From contig JXTB01000471.1 in the NCBI GenBank assembly GCA_002914805.1, positions 204,217 to 268,216 of the forward strand: a stretch of DNA of 64,000 nucleotides, read 5' to 3'. The notes under the pieces are model-generated. The model worked only from the letters and a program-made list of their open reading frames with translations, made no database searches and had not been told where the DNA came from. This DNA is from Parasponia andersonii (Eukaryota > Streptophyta > Magnoliopsida > Rosales > Cannabaceae). A program made the position numbers and the translations under genes. Numbering within the stretch: position 1 is the stretch's first letter; each line of letters starts with the position of its first letter. Below, in pieces: positions 24,478-36,496 of the stretch.

Positions 24478-24868
24478 CTGGTACCTTTTTTGTAAACTTT
24501 TTTCATAAATATCTGTTTTTAATTTTTCTTTTAAAAATATCCATTTTGTGGTCCACATTTTATTTGTAAAATATGAGTGGCCCATATTTATAATATAGAT
24601 TTTATCCATAAGGTATATATTTTATGTGTAAAATATGAACGATATATATTTTAAAATGTGTGTCAATTTTTAGTGTAACTTTCATTCATGAAATGCAGAT
24701 ATCACTGTGTATATTTAATGCATAAAATACCGTAATATATATTTCATGTGTAAAATAGTGATGGTCTATATTTCTCTAAAAAAATATATAAAATAGATAT
24801 TTATGAAATAAAATAAGAAAAGGGTATTTATGAAAATATAGTTTAAAAAACAGGTATCTATAAACTTT
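24478..24868. mobile_element. Candidate MITE (about 390 bp, imperfect inverted ends)
   Basis: The left end GGTACCTTTTTTGTAAAC...TTTTCATAAATATCTGTTTTT matches the reverse complement of the right end (AGATACCTGTTTTTTAAAC...TTTTCATAAATACCCTTTTC) over about 45-50 bp with mismatches. The interior holds repeated TTTTATGTGTAAAATAT-like words. No coding capacity. The target duplication is not clear because the flanks are A/T-rich. Confidence 0.4.
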
Positions 24869-25739
24869 TTCTTTTTTTTTTTTTTGAAAAGTACGAGAGA
24901 CTTTTAGTTGTCTCCTTTGTTGGACTTTTTAAATAATAAAAGGGCTTCTTATAAAACTCTTAGCCCAAAGTACAAGAAATTGAAAAATCGATTGAATTTT
25001 CTGAAAAATCCTAATTAAGAAAAATATCACTTTTTAAATGAGTTTTAGAAAAATAGCATTTCTAATAAATATTTACAAAAAATACAACTTGTTTTTAAAA
25101 AAAATTGGTATTTTTCAATAGTTCGAGTTAATCAGTTAAGTTACTTAGAGTAACTAATTAGTTACTATAAATATTTCACCAGTTAATAAAAGTGGTATAT
25201 TTTAATTCGAAAATTCCATAAAAAAAATCAAATTTTCTCATAACAAAATCTTGCATTCATTAAGGCCGAAGAAAACATGATAGACATACATATGCTAGAA
25301 TTCTATTATTTAGAGGAGTGCGTATAATACTTTTTTCCCCCCTTTTTTTTCCCTCTTTAAATACTTTCCAAATTCAATATTTGATATATAGAAAATAGAA
25401 TGATACTAACGCCTATATAGCACATTGATGCTTAGCACCACAACTACAACACAGATGATGGAGCCATATGAAAATACATTGATGTAGGCCTCACTTTTAA
25501 TATTAATATTATTGCGTTGTGCTATGAAGCTCAAATGCCATTTAGTATTCCTCACATGTATAACCTCTAAGTACTAAGTTTTCATTAATCCTCTGTATAC
25601 GACTTATAATTAGATGTTGAGAATTTTTTGTTTATTTTTTTTTTTCTAAACAAGATCTGAACAACATGCCTTTTATTCAATATGAATATATATATAGTAA
25701 AATTATTTTTTTTTAACAAAAAGTTAAGATTTAACTAAT
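24869..25739. other. AT-rich intergenic region
   Basis: Nothing recognisable apart from poly-A/T runs. Confidence 0.4.
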
Positions 25740-25910
25740 GGTCTCCACTTATTATAAATTTGAAAAAAATACCTATTACTACTCAATTCCTACCTCACCT
25801 CATTAGGGATAATATGTTTTCATGTTTACTCCCAATGTGACTTGAATTTAGGATCGAAATCCTAAGTAATAAGTGCTCTTACCACTTGAGTCAACCCACT
25901 TTGTCATATA
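25740..25910 (-). repeat. Candidate tRNA-derived SINE
   Basis: Read on minus from about 25905: GTGGGTTGACTCAAGTGGTAAGAGC resembles a tRNA A-box region. About 25 bases later comes GGATTTCGATCC, close to a B box (GGTTCGANNCC). A tRNA-unrelated part then reads ...CCCTAATGAGGTGAGGTAG. This is the layout of plant SINEs with an internal RNA polymerase III promoter. Ends and target duplication were not resolved. Confidence 0.5.
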
Positions 25911-26424
25911 GTACGATTATTTTAGTTAGCGATGGAGCAATGATTAATTGTAGTTGATGCAATTTTTTTTTCCTAATTTAATACTAACAAGAAAGTATCT
26001 CAAATTTCATAATAGCAATAAAATGTCAAAAAAAAAAATTTGATATGCAAAACAAAACCATGTTTATAAATTTTCAATTTAAAAGATTTCTGTACAAATC
26101 TGAATACAGAATCTATAAAAAGAAGTTGTAATTATGAAATTTCTATTAATGACTTATCTATAATTTTTCAATACTTTAAAATTTAAGCAGGTTAAAAAAA
26201 AATTATACCTAAAATGGTCCATTAGACATCGAAGCTCAAAAAAACCCAACAAAAAAAAGAAGGAAAATTAGTGAAAAAAAAATGAGCAAATTTCCATAAT
26301 ATTTGATATAAATGAGAGAAAAATGAATAAAAAGACAAAGATACATCAACTTATAATTATATACTTGTTGATTTAGTTTTATTGAGTAGAAGTACTAACA
26401 AGTTTCCTCTTGAAAGTTTCCATT
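25911..26424. other. AT-rich intergenic region left of the copia element
   Basis: No gene or repeat is recognised. Confidence 0.4.
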
Positions 26425-26608
26425 TGCTAGGAAAGAGTAGTCAGGAGTCTGTTATGATTCTGTTAGAGAAGTTTATATAACTAATATTCTGTTAGTTAGT
26501 TTAGCTATAGACTCTGCTTTATGATCTATAAATACTAGTTATGTATCTTAGCTCATTCATTTAATAATACCAGTATTCATTTTCTCTCAAATCTAGTTTT
26601 TTTAATCA
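26425..26608 (+). repeat. Left LTR of copia element
   Basis: Starts TGCTAGGAAAGAGTAG and ends TTTAATCA. Contains ATCTATAAATACTAG, a TATA-type core. Confidence 0.88.
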
Positions 26609-26620
26609 TGGTATCAGAGT
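26609..26620 (+). promoter_or_regulatory. Primer binding site of copia element (initiator Met tRNA type)
   Basis: TGGTATCAGAGT follows the LTR without a gap. It is complementary to the 3' end of plant initiator methionine tRNA. Confidence 0.9.
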
Positions 26621-26649
26621 AAGGTTAGAGAGTTTAGAGTCGAGAGTTT

Positions 26650-29600
26650 TTGTCTTCGTTTTCTTTGAAGGACGATACTGGCTCAACAACGGCGGATACT
26701 AGTACAACAATGGCGGTTTCACAGAAATTTTCTCCAATTACATTCAATCATTCACTTGCAGTTAAGCCGGTTATGGCTACTGTTAAAGGTCATGGGCTGC
26801 AACATTATCTGATCTGGACTAAAGCTTCTCCTGCAAAATTTCTCAATGAAGAAGATGTAGTTCTAAATAAGCTGAATCAAGATTTTTTAAAAATTGGGAG
26901 CAACAAGATAGTTTACTTGTTGAGTGGCTTCTCTCATCAAATGGCTGTGATGATTTTAACTCAAATGGTGGGCAAAGAAATTTCGATGGAGATCTAGGTA
27001 GCGTTGGAGCTTATCTTCAGAGCTCAGAGTCAAGCTAAGATCCTTTGGTACAAGATTCAACTTCAGAATGTCAAGAAAGCGTTATCTTTCTATCTCTAAG
27101 TATCTTCTTAAGATAAAAAATCTGGTTGATATGCTTATCTATGTTGGGTCTATGGTCTCAGAATCAGATCATGTTACTGTGATTCTTAATGGTTTACCTG
27201 CTGATTATGACTCTTTTGTGGTCTCTATTACTACTCGTTCTGAGCCTTGTGGTGTTTAGCAAGTTAGGTCACTTTTGTTAGCTCATAAGTCACGAATTGA
27301 AAAACACCATCAAGACTTAGATTTAGCACAGAATGTTGCCAATCTAGCTATGAATAATAATGGTCAGCCCAGAGGTAATTTCAATGGTCACAGAGGTGGT
27401 TATCAAGGACAGGGTCAAGGTAATTGCTATCAGAATAATAATGGTTTCTCTCAATATGATAAAAGAGGTGGTAGATGAAATGGAAGAGGTTTTGGCAGAG
27501 GCAGAGGACGAAATCCCAATTTTGCTTATAGCAACCGCAGTGTCAACTTTGTGGAAAGTTTGGGCATACTGTCCTCAATTGTTTTTGTCGTTTTGATCAG
27601 TCATATCAGGGTCCAGGAGCAGGTTTTGGCAATTCTCAACAAATTTCAGCCATGCTAGTAGTGCCTGATTTTCAGATAGATCCAAATTGTTATCCTGACT
27701 CAGGTGCCACGAATCACTTGTCCCCAGATGAGAACAATCTTATGGCCAAGAATGAGTTCTATAGTACAGAAAAGATACACATGGGCAATGGAGCAGGTTT
27801 GTTAATCAAACATATTGGTCAATCTCATTTTTCTTCTAGAGATAAAACAAGATTACTCTATTTGAATTATTTACTACATGTCCCAAATATAACCAAGAAT
27901 CTGATTAGTGTGTCAAAGTTTGCTAAAGATAACAAGTGTTTCTTTGAATTTCATCCATCTGCTTGTTTTTAAGGATCTAGCAACGCAATTAATACAACTA
28001 AACAATTCCGTTGGAAGGGAAACTTAGAGGTGGTCTTTATGCTTTTAATCAAGGTCAACTCAGAGAAATAGCAATTCTGAAAGATTTGAAGGCTAAGCAA
28101 AGTGGCCAACAACTGAAGATATAATCTACGGTTCTAGTAGCAGTAAGTGTTAGCAGCAGACTTTATACTTAGCTTCAGTTCCTTCATCTGATGTCCGTAA
28201 TAGTAGTATAGATAATAAAGATTGTACTCTTTCTCATAGAAGAAGTAATTTGTTTGATTTGTGGCATTCAAGGCTTGGCCATCCATCTAAGAAGGTGGTT
28301 AAACATGTACTCAATAAATATAATCTTCATCATATTAATGAAATTGCTCCAAGTTTTTTTTCAGCTTGTCACTTGGCAAACAACATAAGTTTTCCTTTCC
28401 AACTTGTGACATTGTGTATGAATATCCATTTCAATTGGTCTATACTGATCTATGTAATCCAACACCTATTCAATCATCCAGTGGGTATCGGTACTATACA
28501 TTCGTTTTGTTGACGTATACTCAAGGTTCACTTGGATCTACATGTTGAGGAATAACTCTGATGCTTTGAAAACCTTTACGAATTTTGAAAGTAATGTTGA
28601 ACTACAACGTGGGTGTAAGATAAGGGCTGTGCAATCAGATTGGGGAGGAGAGTATAGAGTTTTTACTGATTTGTTGAAGAGTTTTGGAATTTATCATATT
28701 CATCCTTGTCCTAAAACCCACGAATAAAATGGTATTGCTGAACGCAAATACATGCACATTGTAGAAAATGGCTTCGCAATGCTTGCAAAGGCTAAAATGC
28801 CGTTAAAATACTGGGATGAGTCATATAGAATTGTAATGTATCTCATAAATCGATTACCTACTGCTAGTCTAAATAATAAAATCCCACTGGAGTTACTGTT
28901 TCATAAACAACCTGATTACAATGTTCTCAGAGTATTTGGTTCAACATGCCATCCAAACCTCAGACCATACAATAAACACAAGATGCATTTCAGATCAACA
29001 ATGTGCACTTTTTTAGACTACAACCTAAACTATAAAGGTTGTAAATGTATAAACAGCTCAAAAAGAATATATATATATCTCGAGAGCTGTGTTATTTGAT
29101 GAAGATAGTTTTCCTCTTGAGAAACAGGACAAGTCTGTGAGCTTAGGTACTACTCCTTTATCTAAATCACTTGTCACTTCTAACATACCTTTGTTATCTC
29201 ATAAGTGTTAGGATTAAGATCAATGTAGTATACCTATTCTAGTATCTACAGCACCCACACCTAGTACCACTACTTCTAATATTGGTCTAAGTGTCGATAT
29301 GCAACATACTAGATAACACCATAAACAGTAGTTCTACTGCTACTTTTAATGGCTCTGGTTCAATTGACAAAGAGCCTAGTCTTGTTGTGAATGAGACTAT
29401 TTCAGATTTAGAGTCTGATAAAGTACATCATGAGTTGTAATCTGAAATTCTACCAATAGCTGCAGCTATTACTAATCATCACAAGATGGCGACAAGGTCA
29501 AAGAGTGGGATTTTTAAGCCACGAGTACTGCTAACTACTTTGAACCAAGTTCAGTTGAAGAAGCTTTACACGATGAGAATTGGAAGAAAGCAATGTTCGA

Positions 29601-30960
29601 TGAGTATTTTGCTTTACTAAGAAACAATACCTAGTCTTTACAAGAGTAACAACTTGGAAGGAAGCCAATTGGGTGTAAGTGGGTATTTAAACTAAAAGAA
29701 AATCTGGAACAATAAAGAGGCACAAAGCTAGACTAGTAGCAAAGGGGTTTCATCAGGTTGTTAATGAGACATTCAGTCCAGTTGTAAAGCCAAAAACTAT
29801 CATGACTGTTCTCACTTTAGCCTTAGCTAGAGATTGGGAAGTAAGGCAACTTGATGTAAATAATGCATTCTTGAATGGAGAATTACAAGAAGTTTATATG
29901 GGACAACTTCTGGGATTTATAGATACTCTCATTTGGTTTGTAGATTGCTCTTTATAGACTGAAACAAGCTCCAAGAGCTTGGTTTGAGAGACTTCATTAT
30001 GCTCTAGTTCATTTTGGGTTTAAATCATCAAAGTCTGACCAGTCTTTGTTTTTGCGGATTACTGATCAATATACTGTCTTCTTATTGGTTTATGTTGATG
30101 ATATTCTCATGTAGGCAACAACAAGGAAGTAATTACTCACCTCATCAATGACTTGGAACAAAGAATTTGCTCTTAAAGATCTGGGAATAGTCAATTATTT
30201 TCTGCGCATTCAAGTAAAGCGTGGTATTGGTCTTATGCATCTTTCACAAAAGAAGTATGTCACAGATCTACTTGTAAGAGCTAACATGCGAGGGGTTTAT
30301 GGCTCTACTACTCCTATAAACTAGTGGACTAAAACTATCAGCCAAAGATAGAGAACTTATTGAAGATCCTCAACTTTACAGGAGTATAGTAGGAGCTCTG
30401 CAATATGTTATAATCACAAGACCAGAACTTGCTTACATTGTAAATAAGGTATGCTAGTTCGTGCAAAATCCAAGAGAATGTCACTGGAAAGTAGCTAAAA
30501 GAATATTGAAATATCTGAGGAAAACTATGGATCATGGACTAGTCCTAAAGAAAACAACTGAATTGAAGCTTGTGGGATTTTGTGATGCTAATTAGGCCAC
30601 TGATCCTGACGACAGAAGGTCAACCTCAGATTATTGTTTGTATTTTGGAGACAATCTGATCAGTTGGCACTCCCAAAGGAACAACATACAGTGTCAAGGA
30701 GCAGCACAGAGGTAGAATATAGAAGTCTTGCTAATCGGGTGGCAGAAATAACGCGGTTGCAATCTGTTATGAGCGGGTTACAAGTAAAGTTATCATCGGT
30801 TCCAACAGTGTGGGGTGATAACTTAAGTACTGTGATGCTATTAGTAAATCCAGTTCTTCATGCCAGATGCAAATATATAGAGCTTGACTTATATTTTGTT
30901 AGAGAAAAAAGTTTCACTGAAACAGATTGTGGTCAAGTATGTTCCTTCGATTGATCAAGT
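26650..30960 (+). pseudogene. Copia gag-pol polyprotein (multiple stops and frameshifts)
   Basis: Gag is about 26690-27600 (FNHSLAVKPVMA, GLPADYDSFVVSITTR, then a CxxCGKxGHTVLNC-like knuckle near 27540). The protease motif YPDSGATNHLS is at about 27690. Integrase runs from WHSRLGHPSKK (about 28260) through VQSDWGGEY and NGIAERKYMHIVENG to about 28900. Reverse transcriptase has [18 protein letters not shown] and YVDDIL (30091-30108). The RNase H remnant runs from about 30580 to 30950. Stops and frameshifts are scattered, for example HE*NGIAERK (TAA) and DAN*ATDPDD (TAG where Trp is usual). It cannot make a functional polyprotein. Confidence 0.88.
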
Positions 30961-31046
30961 TGTTGACGTCTTTACTAAAGCTGTTTCTAGTTCTCAATTC
31001 TATTCTTTCAGAGACAAACTTAAGGCAGAGAAAGCTCCCACATGAA

Positions 31047-31058
31047 TTTGAGGGGGCA
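31047..31058 (+). promoter_or_regulatory. Polypurine tract of copia element
   Basis: TTTGAGGGGGCA sits immediately before the right LTR. Confidence 0.8.
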
Positions 31059-31245
31059 TATTAGGAAAGAGTAGTTAGAAATCTGTTACGATTCTATTGG
31101 AGAAGTTAGCTATGTAACTAATATTCTATTAGTTAGTTTAGATATAGACCCTGCTTTATGATCTATAAATACTAATTCTGTATCTTAGCTTATTTATTCA
31201 GTAATACCAATATTTATTTTCTGCCAAATCTAGTTTTTTTTATCA
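31059..31245 (+). repeat. Right LTR of copia element
   Basis: Matches 26425-26608 throughout, with scattered substitutions. The canonical TG start has become TA (TATTAGGAAAGAG). Confidence 0.88.
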
Positions 31246-33141
31246 CCACTCGACCAAGAAAAAAAAAGAAAAAGAAGAAGACAAATTACGGCATGAATCA
31301 TTGAAAGAATGATAAATCTCATAAATACAAATTAAGAACTAATATGATTTTAATTAAAAATATATAAAAAATCCATACGTTAATGATAATGTACTTATTT
31401 CTCAATTTTGATTGATAAAAATGTAAGCCTCTTATCATCCCCATGTCTACTTTTCCTACCATATTTCTAAAATCACACTCTTAATTAAAATTCAAAGCTT
31501 ATTTACTACTCTGGACGCCCCTATTTTTTTCCTAAATTATACCTTACATCTAATTTTTTTCCAAACTCTTCACACAACTCTTTCGTGCTTTCTCTATTTA
31601 TACCCATATTCATCGTCTTACTTTTTTCTTTTTCAATCTTCTTAGTCCTCATTTACCTTTACAAATTTATGAATAAATAAATCTCATATCAATATATAAA
31701 TAAAATTTTTGTTGCATGCTTTTTTGAGAGAGGGGAAACCATCTTTCCATTATACACCCCAAATTTATTTTGAATATATGGCTCTAAGAGTAATACTAGA
31801 CACAAAATATACACACAAGATATGTATATAATAATGTGTCGTTAATTTTAACGTCTATAATTTTTGAAATAAGACCCTAACATGTATATGAGTAGCTCAA
31901 AATACATGACTATGTATATAATATGTATCTCTAGAATTACTTATGGCTCTAATGCAATCATAATTTCTTTGAACAGCCAACATAATCGATTATCTGATAT
32001 GATAGAATATGGAAAAATAAATATAATATGGCCAGGTTGTTAATGGTGGCTAATGTGATAATCAAATACATAAAGTGCAAAAAGAAGAGGGAAAAAAAAA
32101 ACACTACATTACTTGGAATACAATAAGTTATATACCATCTTAAAGAGAATAAGGGTTCAGATGAACTATGTTTAGGAAAGAAGTAAGAGCTTTTTTTTTT
32201 TTTTTTTGTTTGTTTTCGTTTAAAGACATGTTTAAAAGTAATTATATGCCGGGTCTTTTTAGTAACTAAAGAAATATTAAAAAGTGGACACTAGGTGACA
32301 ATAAACTAATCCTTTTATAAAAATAGACATTTAAAATTTTGATTATACTTAGAGTCCTAAATGGATAAAATTGTCAATTCCGAACTTTTATGTTATAATG
32401 TTTGGAGGAAAAAATTTTAGTGGACGCAAAGTATGAACTTTCTCCTTTATTTTACATCCAAAATACGAATAGATAATTAAGTGGGGAACATCCAATATTT
32501 GTTTTTTTAAAAAATCTATCTATAGTTATTTCTTTAGTTGTTGGATTAACTATAAAATAAATCATATTATTTAATATTTTTTTCTCTCTATTTTTTACAA
32601 AAACATATACAATAAATTTTAATTAATGAAAACAATAACTATTAGAAAAAAAACTATGAAAACAATAACTATTAGAAAAAAAACTATCCTTTTGTCTACT
32701 AGAATAAAATAAAATAAAAAGGAAGCCAATAAATACTTAACGATAACATAAATATTCGAAGATCAAGGCAAATGAATTGTAATAATAATAATACAATAGC
32801 GAGACTACAAAAAAAAAAATCAAATAATATTATAAGCATGCTATTATGTCTAATATTATATGATGTGTGACTCTCTGTACTCCTACTAAAATTATAATTC
32901 AATACATAACTATCACATACAAATATTTTTTAACAAATAGATACATCATTGTCATGGCAACACTGGCCACCGTATCATTCCTAAAGAAGAATCTCATCCC
33001 AACGTTATCTTATCTTAATGAAAAAAAGTTAAAAAAGCACCACAATCACACACTGATCATCAAAAAGAGCAACAGTCAACGCTCAAAAGAGGTCTTTTTC
33101 GGACTTTACTCTCTAGCTATCTTTTTCCTGTTGTGTCGTCC
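31246..33141. other. AT-rich intergenic region upstream of the lipase gene
   Basis: No gene is seen. There is a two-copy tandem duplication of AAAACAATAACTATTAG... at about 32628-32688. Close to the lipase start, CAGTCAACG (about 33073-33081) contains a W-box core (TTGAC on minus). It may be a WRKY site, but single short matches like this are common. Confidence 0.4.
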
Positions 33142-34416
33142 ATGGAGATCAGTACCGGCCGAGGAGAAACCGACTCACCAAAATGGGAAGAACTCCTCGG
33201 AAGCCAAAACTGGCAAAACCTTCTGGCCCCACTCAACCTCTCCCTGCGACAACTCATCCTCCGCTGCGGCGACTTCTGCCAAGCCACATACGACGCCTTC
33301 AACAATGACCAGAACTCCAAGTACTGCGGCTCCAGCCGCTATGGCAAAGCCTCCTTCTTTCGCAAAGTCATGCTCGAAGATGACACCAACTACAGCGTCG
33401 TTTCCTTCCTCTACGCCACCGCTCGCGTCAGCGTCCCCGAGGCCATCTTGCTCCACTCCCTGTCCCGCGAGTCCTGGGACCGCGAGTCTAACTGGATCGG
33501 CTACGTGGCCGTCACCGCCGACCACGTCAGCAGAGCCCTCGGGCGCCGCGAGATCTACGTGGCGTGGCGCGGCACGACCCGGAACTACGAGTGGGTTAAC
33601 GTCTTAGGAGCCGAACTCGAGTCGGCCGAGTCGTTGCTGAGTCCAAATACTAACAATAAGCACCACCAACTCGGCAGAAACGACAGCAGTTCCAGCAGCG
33701 ACAGCGAAAACGACGACGAAAGTATCCCCAAAGTCATGAGGGGTTGGCTCACCATCTACGTATCCGACGACCCGAAATCGCCGTTTGTCAAGTCGAGCGC
33801 GAGAGTTCAACTCTTGGCGAAAATCAAAGAGTTGAGAGACAAATACAAAGGCGAGAAGTTGAGCGTAGTCATGACGGGGCACAGTCTCGGAGCGAGCTTA
33901 TCGATCCTAAGCGCCTTCGACTTGGTCGAAAACGAGTTTTCGGACATACCGGTCGCGGCGTTCGTCTTCGGGAGTCCACAGATAGGCAACAAGGCCTTCA
34001 GGCAGAGGATGGAACGCCACCCAAACCTTAAGGTTCTACACGTAAGGAACAAGATCGATCTGATACCGCACTATCCGGGGAGGCTGTTGGGGTACGTGGA
34101 CGCGGGTACGGAGCTCGTGATCGACACGCGCAGGTCTCCGAGCCTGAAGGAGTCGAAGAACCCGAGCGACTGGCACAACTTGCAGGGGATGCTACACGTG
34201 GTGGCGGGTTGGAGCGGGGAAGAGGAGGAGTTTGAGGTGAAGGTGAAGAGGAGCTTGGCGCTGGTGAACAAGTCCTCGGGGTTTCTCAAGGAGGAGTGCT
34301 TGGTGCCGGAGTCATGGTGGGTGGAGAAGAATAAAGGGATGGTGGTCGATGAAAAAAGTGGGCGGTGGGCTTTGGCTACCCCGGCGGATGAGGACCTGCC
34401 TGTTCCTGAATATTGA
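33142..34416 (+). CDS. Class-3 lipase, phospholipase A1-II (delta-like), intronless
   Basis: A single exon of 1275 nt encodes 424 residues from ATG at 33142 (MEISTGRGETDSPKWEELLG). An in-frame GTG nine bases upstream is not a likely plant start. Family features are WEELLGSQNW near the N-terminus, YVAWRGTTRNYEWVNVLGAEL, the nucleophile elbow MTGHSLGASLS, VRNKIDLIPHYPGRLLGYVD around the catalytic Asp, and DWHNLQGMLHVVAGW carrying the catalytic His. The length fits plant PLA1-II enzymes, which hydrolyse the sn-1 acyl chain of phospho- or galactolipids. No transit peptide is evident, which fits a cytosolic PLA1-II. The CDS is GC-rich against very AT-rich flanks. It looks intact, and is likely the At2g42690 counterpart. 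Confidence 0.9.
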   Translation: MEISTGRGETDSPKWEELLGSQNWQNLLAPLNLSLRQLILRCGDFCQATYDAFNNDQNSKYCGSSRYGKASFFRKVMLEDDTNYSVVSFLYATARVSVPEAILLHSLSRESWDRESNWIGYVAVTADHVSRALGRREIYVAWRGTTRNYEWVNVLGAELESAESLLSPNTNNKHHQLGRNDSSSSSDSENDDESIPKVMRGWLTIYVSDDPKSPFVKSSARVQLLAKIKELRDKYKGEKLSVVMTGHSLGASLSILSAFDLVENEFSDIPVAAFVFGSPQIGNKAFRQRMERHPNLKVLHVRNKIDLIPHYPGRLLGYVDAGTELVIDTRRSPSLKESKNPSDWHNLQGMLHVVAGWSGEEEEFEVKVKRSLALVNKSSGFLKEECLVPESWWVEKNKGMVVDEKSGRWALATPADEDLPVPEY

Positions 34417-34739
34417 ATGGTGGGTCCCGCCCATGTACTTATTGGTGGTGATTGAAAGTCATGTTATTATACTTACATTAATGTGGTATCTTCGATCTAT
34501 ATCAACTTCACTAGTCTGTTGTCCAAAGTATATATATATATAAATGCTAGCCTTAGCTTGTTTTTTTTGGTCTCATTATTACCTCACTCATCAACTAAAA
34601 CCATATTATATCATTTTTGATCAGTCCTATTTTAACAACTTCCCGCAAAAGTGATGCAGTGTTATTTGATTATTCGGCTGAATTTGGACCTACTAAATGT
34701 CCGATTTTTATATGCTACAATAAAATGGAAGGTATATTA

Positions 34740-34779
<40 letters not shown>

Positions 34780-35672
34780 TAATTGGGTAGGTATTGTTTT
34801 TAATATTATTTTACTAAATAAAAATTTATTATAATAAAATGTAAAAAAAAGGAGAAATAGCATTAATGATTACATTTTTTTATATATCTTGTCGGATGAT
34901 TCAATGATTTAAAAAAGATCTATATAGTTAAAAAAAAGTTTATTGGATTGATAATTATATATATATATATATATACTATGTATTAAACTTATATAAGTGT
35001 AAAATATGATGTATAAAAATTAAGTTACTTAATATATAACCTGGTATCTATAAGTAGGTTATCAAATGTTAAAATATATATATTCAAATATTTAAATGTG
35101 AAAAAATGGACAATTATAGAAAAGAAAAGTAAGAAAAAAAGGACAGACTCCTATTTCCCTCTGAAAAATTGGGCGATGACCTCTGTTCCTCTGTGTAAGG
35201 TTACTCCCCTTGATTTATTGATAAGAACCCAATTCATATTCTATTGGGGTAGGATTTAGGTGGGTTTTACTGTTAAGGAGGCTATGACACACTTATGTTA
35301 GCACAAATTTTACGTATATATATATATATATTGAAAGTGACGTATAATTTATTATGTACATAAAAAAAAGTCAAGTGAAACCAAATACTAAAATAATTGT
35401 ATAACATCATCAACATTGTGCAAAACAAGTCAATCAAAATTTTTTTTTGAAGACTAATAATAATGAATAATGGTAACCACTACGTACGTAATAGTTCTGT
35501 CTACACACACAAGAAATATGAGATGAACATTAGCAGTAATGATGGATAAGTTGTTCTGCTTTATATCAACTTGCTTTATTTAATTCCCTACCTTTTCTTT
35601 TATAGTGAAGTCTTATCTTTCTTCTATTAGCCGAAATGTTGCTTTTCTTGTTCTTTGAATTATATCCTAATG
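34417..35672. other. AT-rich flank between lipase and Tat-type element, with TA microsatellites
   Basis: TA microsatellites are at 34742-34776 and 34955-34975, with a shorter one at about 35319-35330. No gene is seen. It includes the lipase 3' UTR at the left. Confidence 0.5.
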
Positions 35673-35677
35673 TTTCG

Positions 35678-36480
35678 TGATTTTGGTACGTGTACTAACG
35701 CGTCCTACGTGTATTTGAGTGATTTTTTTTTTTTTTTGCAAAAGAAGCTAAAATTCATATTTGATACAGACGTGGTCCGTATAATCTTGAAAAAAGATTA
35801 TAATTGAACTTTTCACCAATTAGTAATGGATAATACTAGTGTGTTACCTGTCAAATCTCCTTAATAGAAAGGTCGTTAGTGATGCATTTAATAAAGTATT
35901 CTAGTGAACTAGTAGTAAATAAATGATAAGAAGAGAAAAGATTAAAGGAACAAATAGGATTTTGAGGATTTGTGATGGTTTATTTCTTTCAGGTGATTAT
36001 GAGACTATTTATAGTAGCTTTGTGCTCCCTCAAAGGATTGATATCTATGTGTCCTTAAAAAGATAGAAGTGAATCTTATCTACTCACTTGTATAGACACA
36101 AGTTTGTGATTAGGCTAGGTGTCGGCCTCTCCTGGGTCCGCGCCTTCTTTATTCTTCCTCTTAGTCAGAGCTATATTGTTATATTAATGGTCGACTATTT
36201 CTCAGTTCTTTATTCCTTCTCTTAGAGTATATGATCAACACGTTGTATGAAATACGACCAGGGTGATTTTCTATCTTAGTAGGCTTGGTTGTGTCAAGGT
36301 CGATCAGTTTCTCCTTTAGACTTATTCGGCTCTTTTTGTGGCAGGATGTAGCCTTAACCCTTGCTCAGCTTGGTCAGTTGATAGGATATGACGTCGTTTT
36401 TAGTCAATACTACGATGTGTTTTTTTCAACATGATGTACGTGTCGTTTTCTAATTTGCTTGGGGAAATTACCCTCTAACA
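35678..36480 (-). repeat. 3' LTR of the minus-strand Tat element
   Basis: On minus it starts TGTTAGAGGGTAATTTCCCC and ends CCAAAATCA. CTATAAATAGTCTC (minus, about 36007-36020) is the likely TATA box. Confidence 0.88.
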
Positions 36481-36496
36481 TTTGCTCCCACAAGTT
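36481..36496 (-). promoter_or_regulatory. Polypurine tract of the minus-strand Tat element
   Basis: On minus, CTTGTGGGAGCAAA lies directly before the LTR start TGTTAGAGGG. Confidence 0.7.

Larger units (their letters stand above)
26425..31245 (+). mobile_element. Ty1/copia LTR retrotransposon, structurally complete but decayed
   Basis: LTRs are 26425-26608 and 31059-31245, about 85% identical by eye. The flanks CCATT (26420-26424) and CCACT (31246-31250) form a 5-bp target duplication with one change. The primer site TGGTATCAGAGT directly follows the left LTR, and a polypurine tract TTTGAGGGGGCA precedes the right LTR. Domain order is gag, protease, integrase, reverse transcriptase, RNase H, which defines copia. 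The LTR length and gag wording suggest the Ale/Retrofit group. The element sits between MIP3 and the lipase gene. Confidence 0.92.

Noticed and set aside
33133-33141. GTG start upstream of the lipase ATG
   Set aside because: Plant nuclear genes rarely start at GTG; the ATG at 33142 fits family length.
33175-33525. Antisense and alternate-frame ORFs in the lipase gene (33175-33525 minus, 32867-33607 plus, 33604-33882 minus and others)
   Set aside because: They are by-products of the GC-rich lipase coding sequence. They are Ala/Pro/Thr or Arg-rich without family signal.
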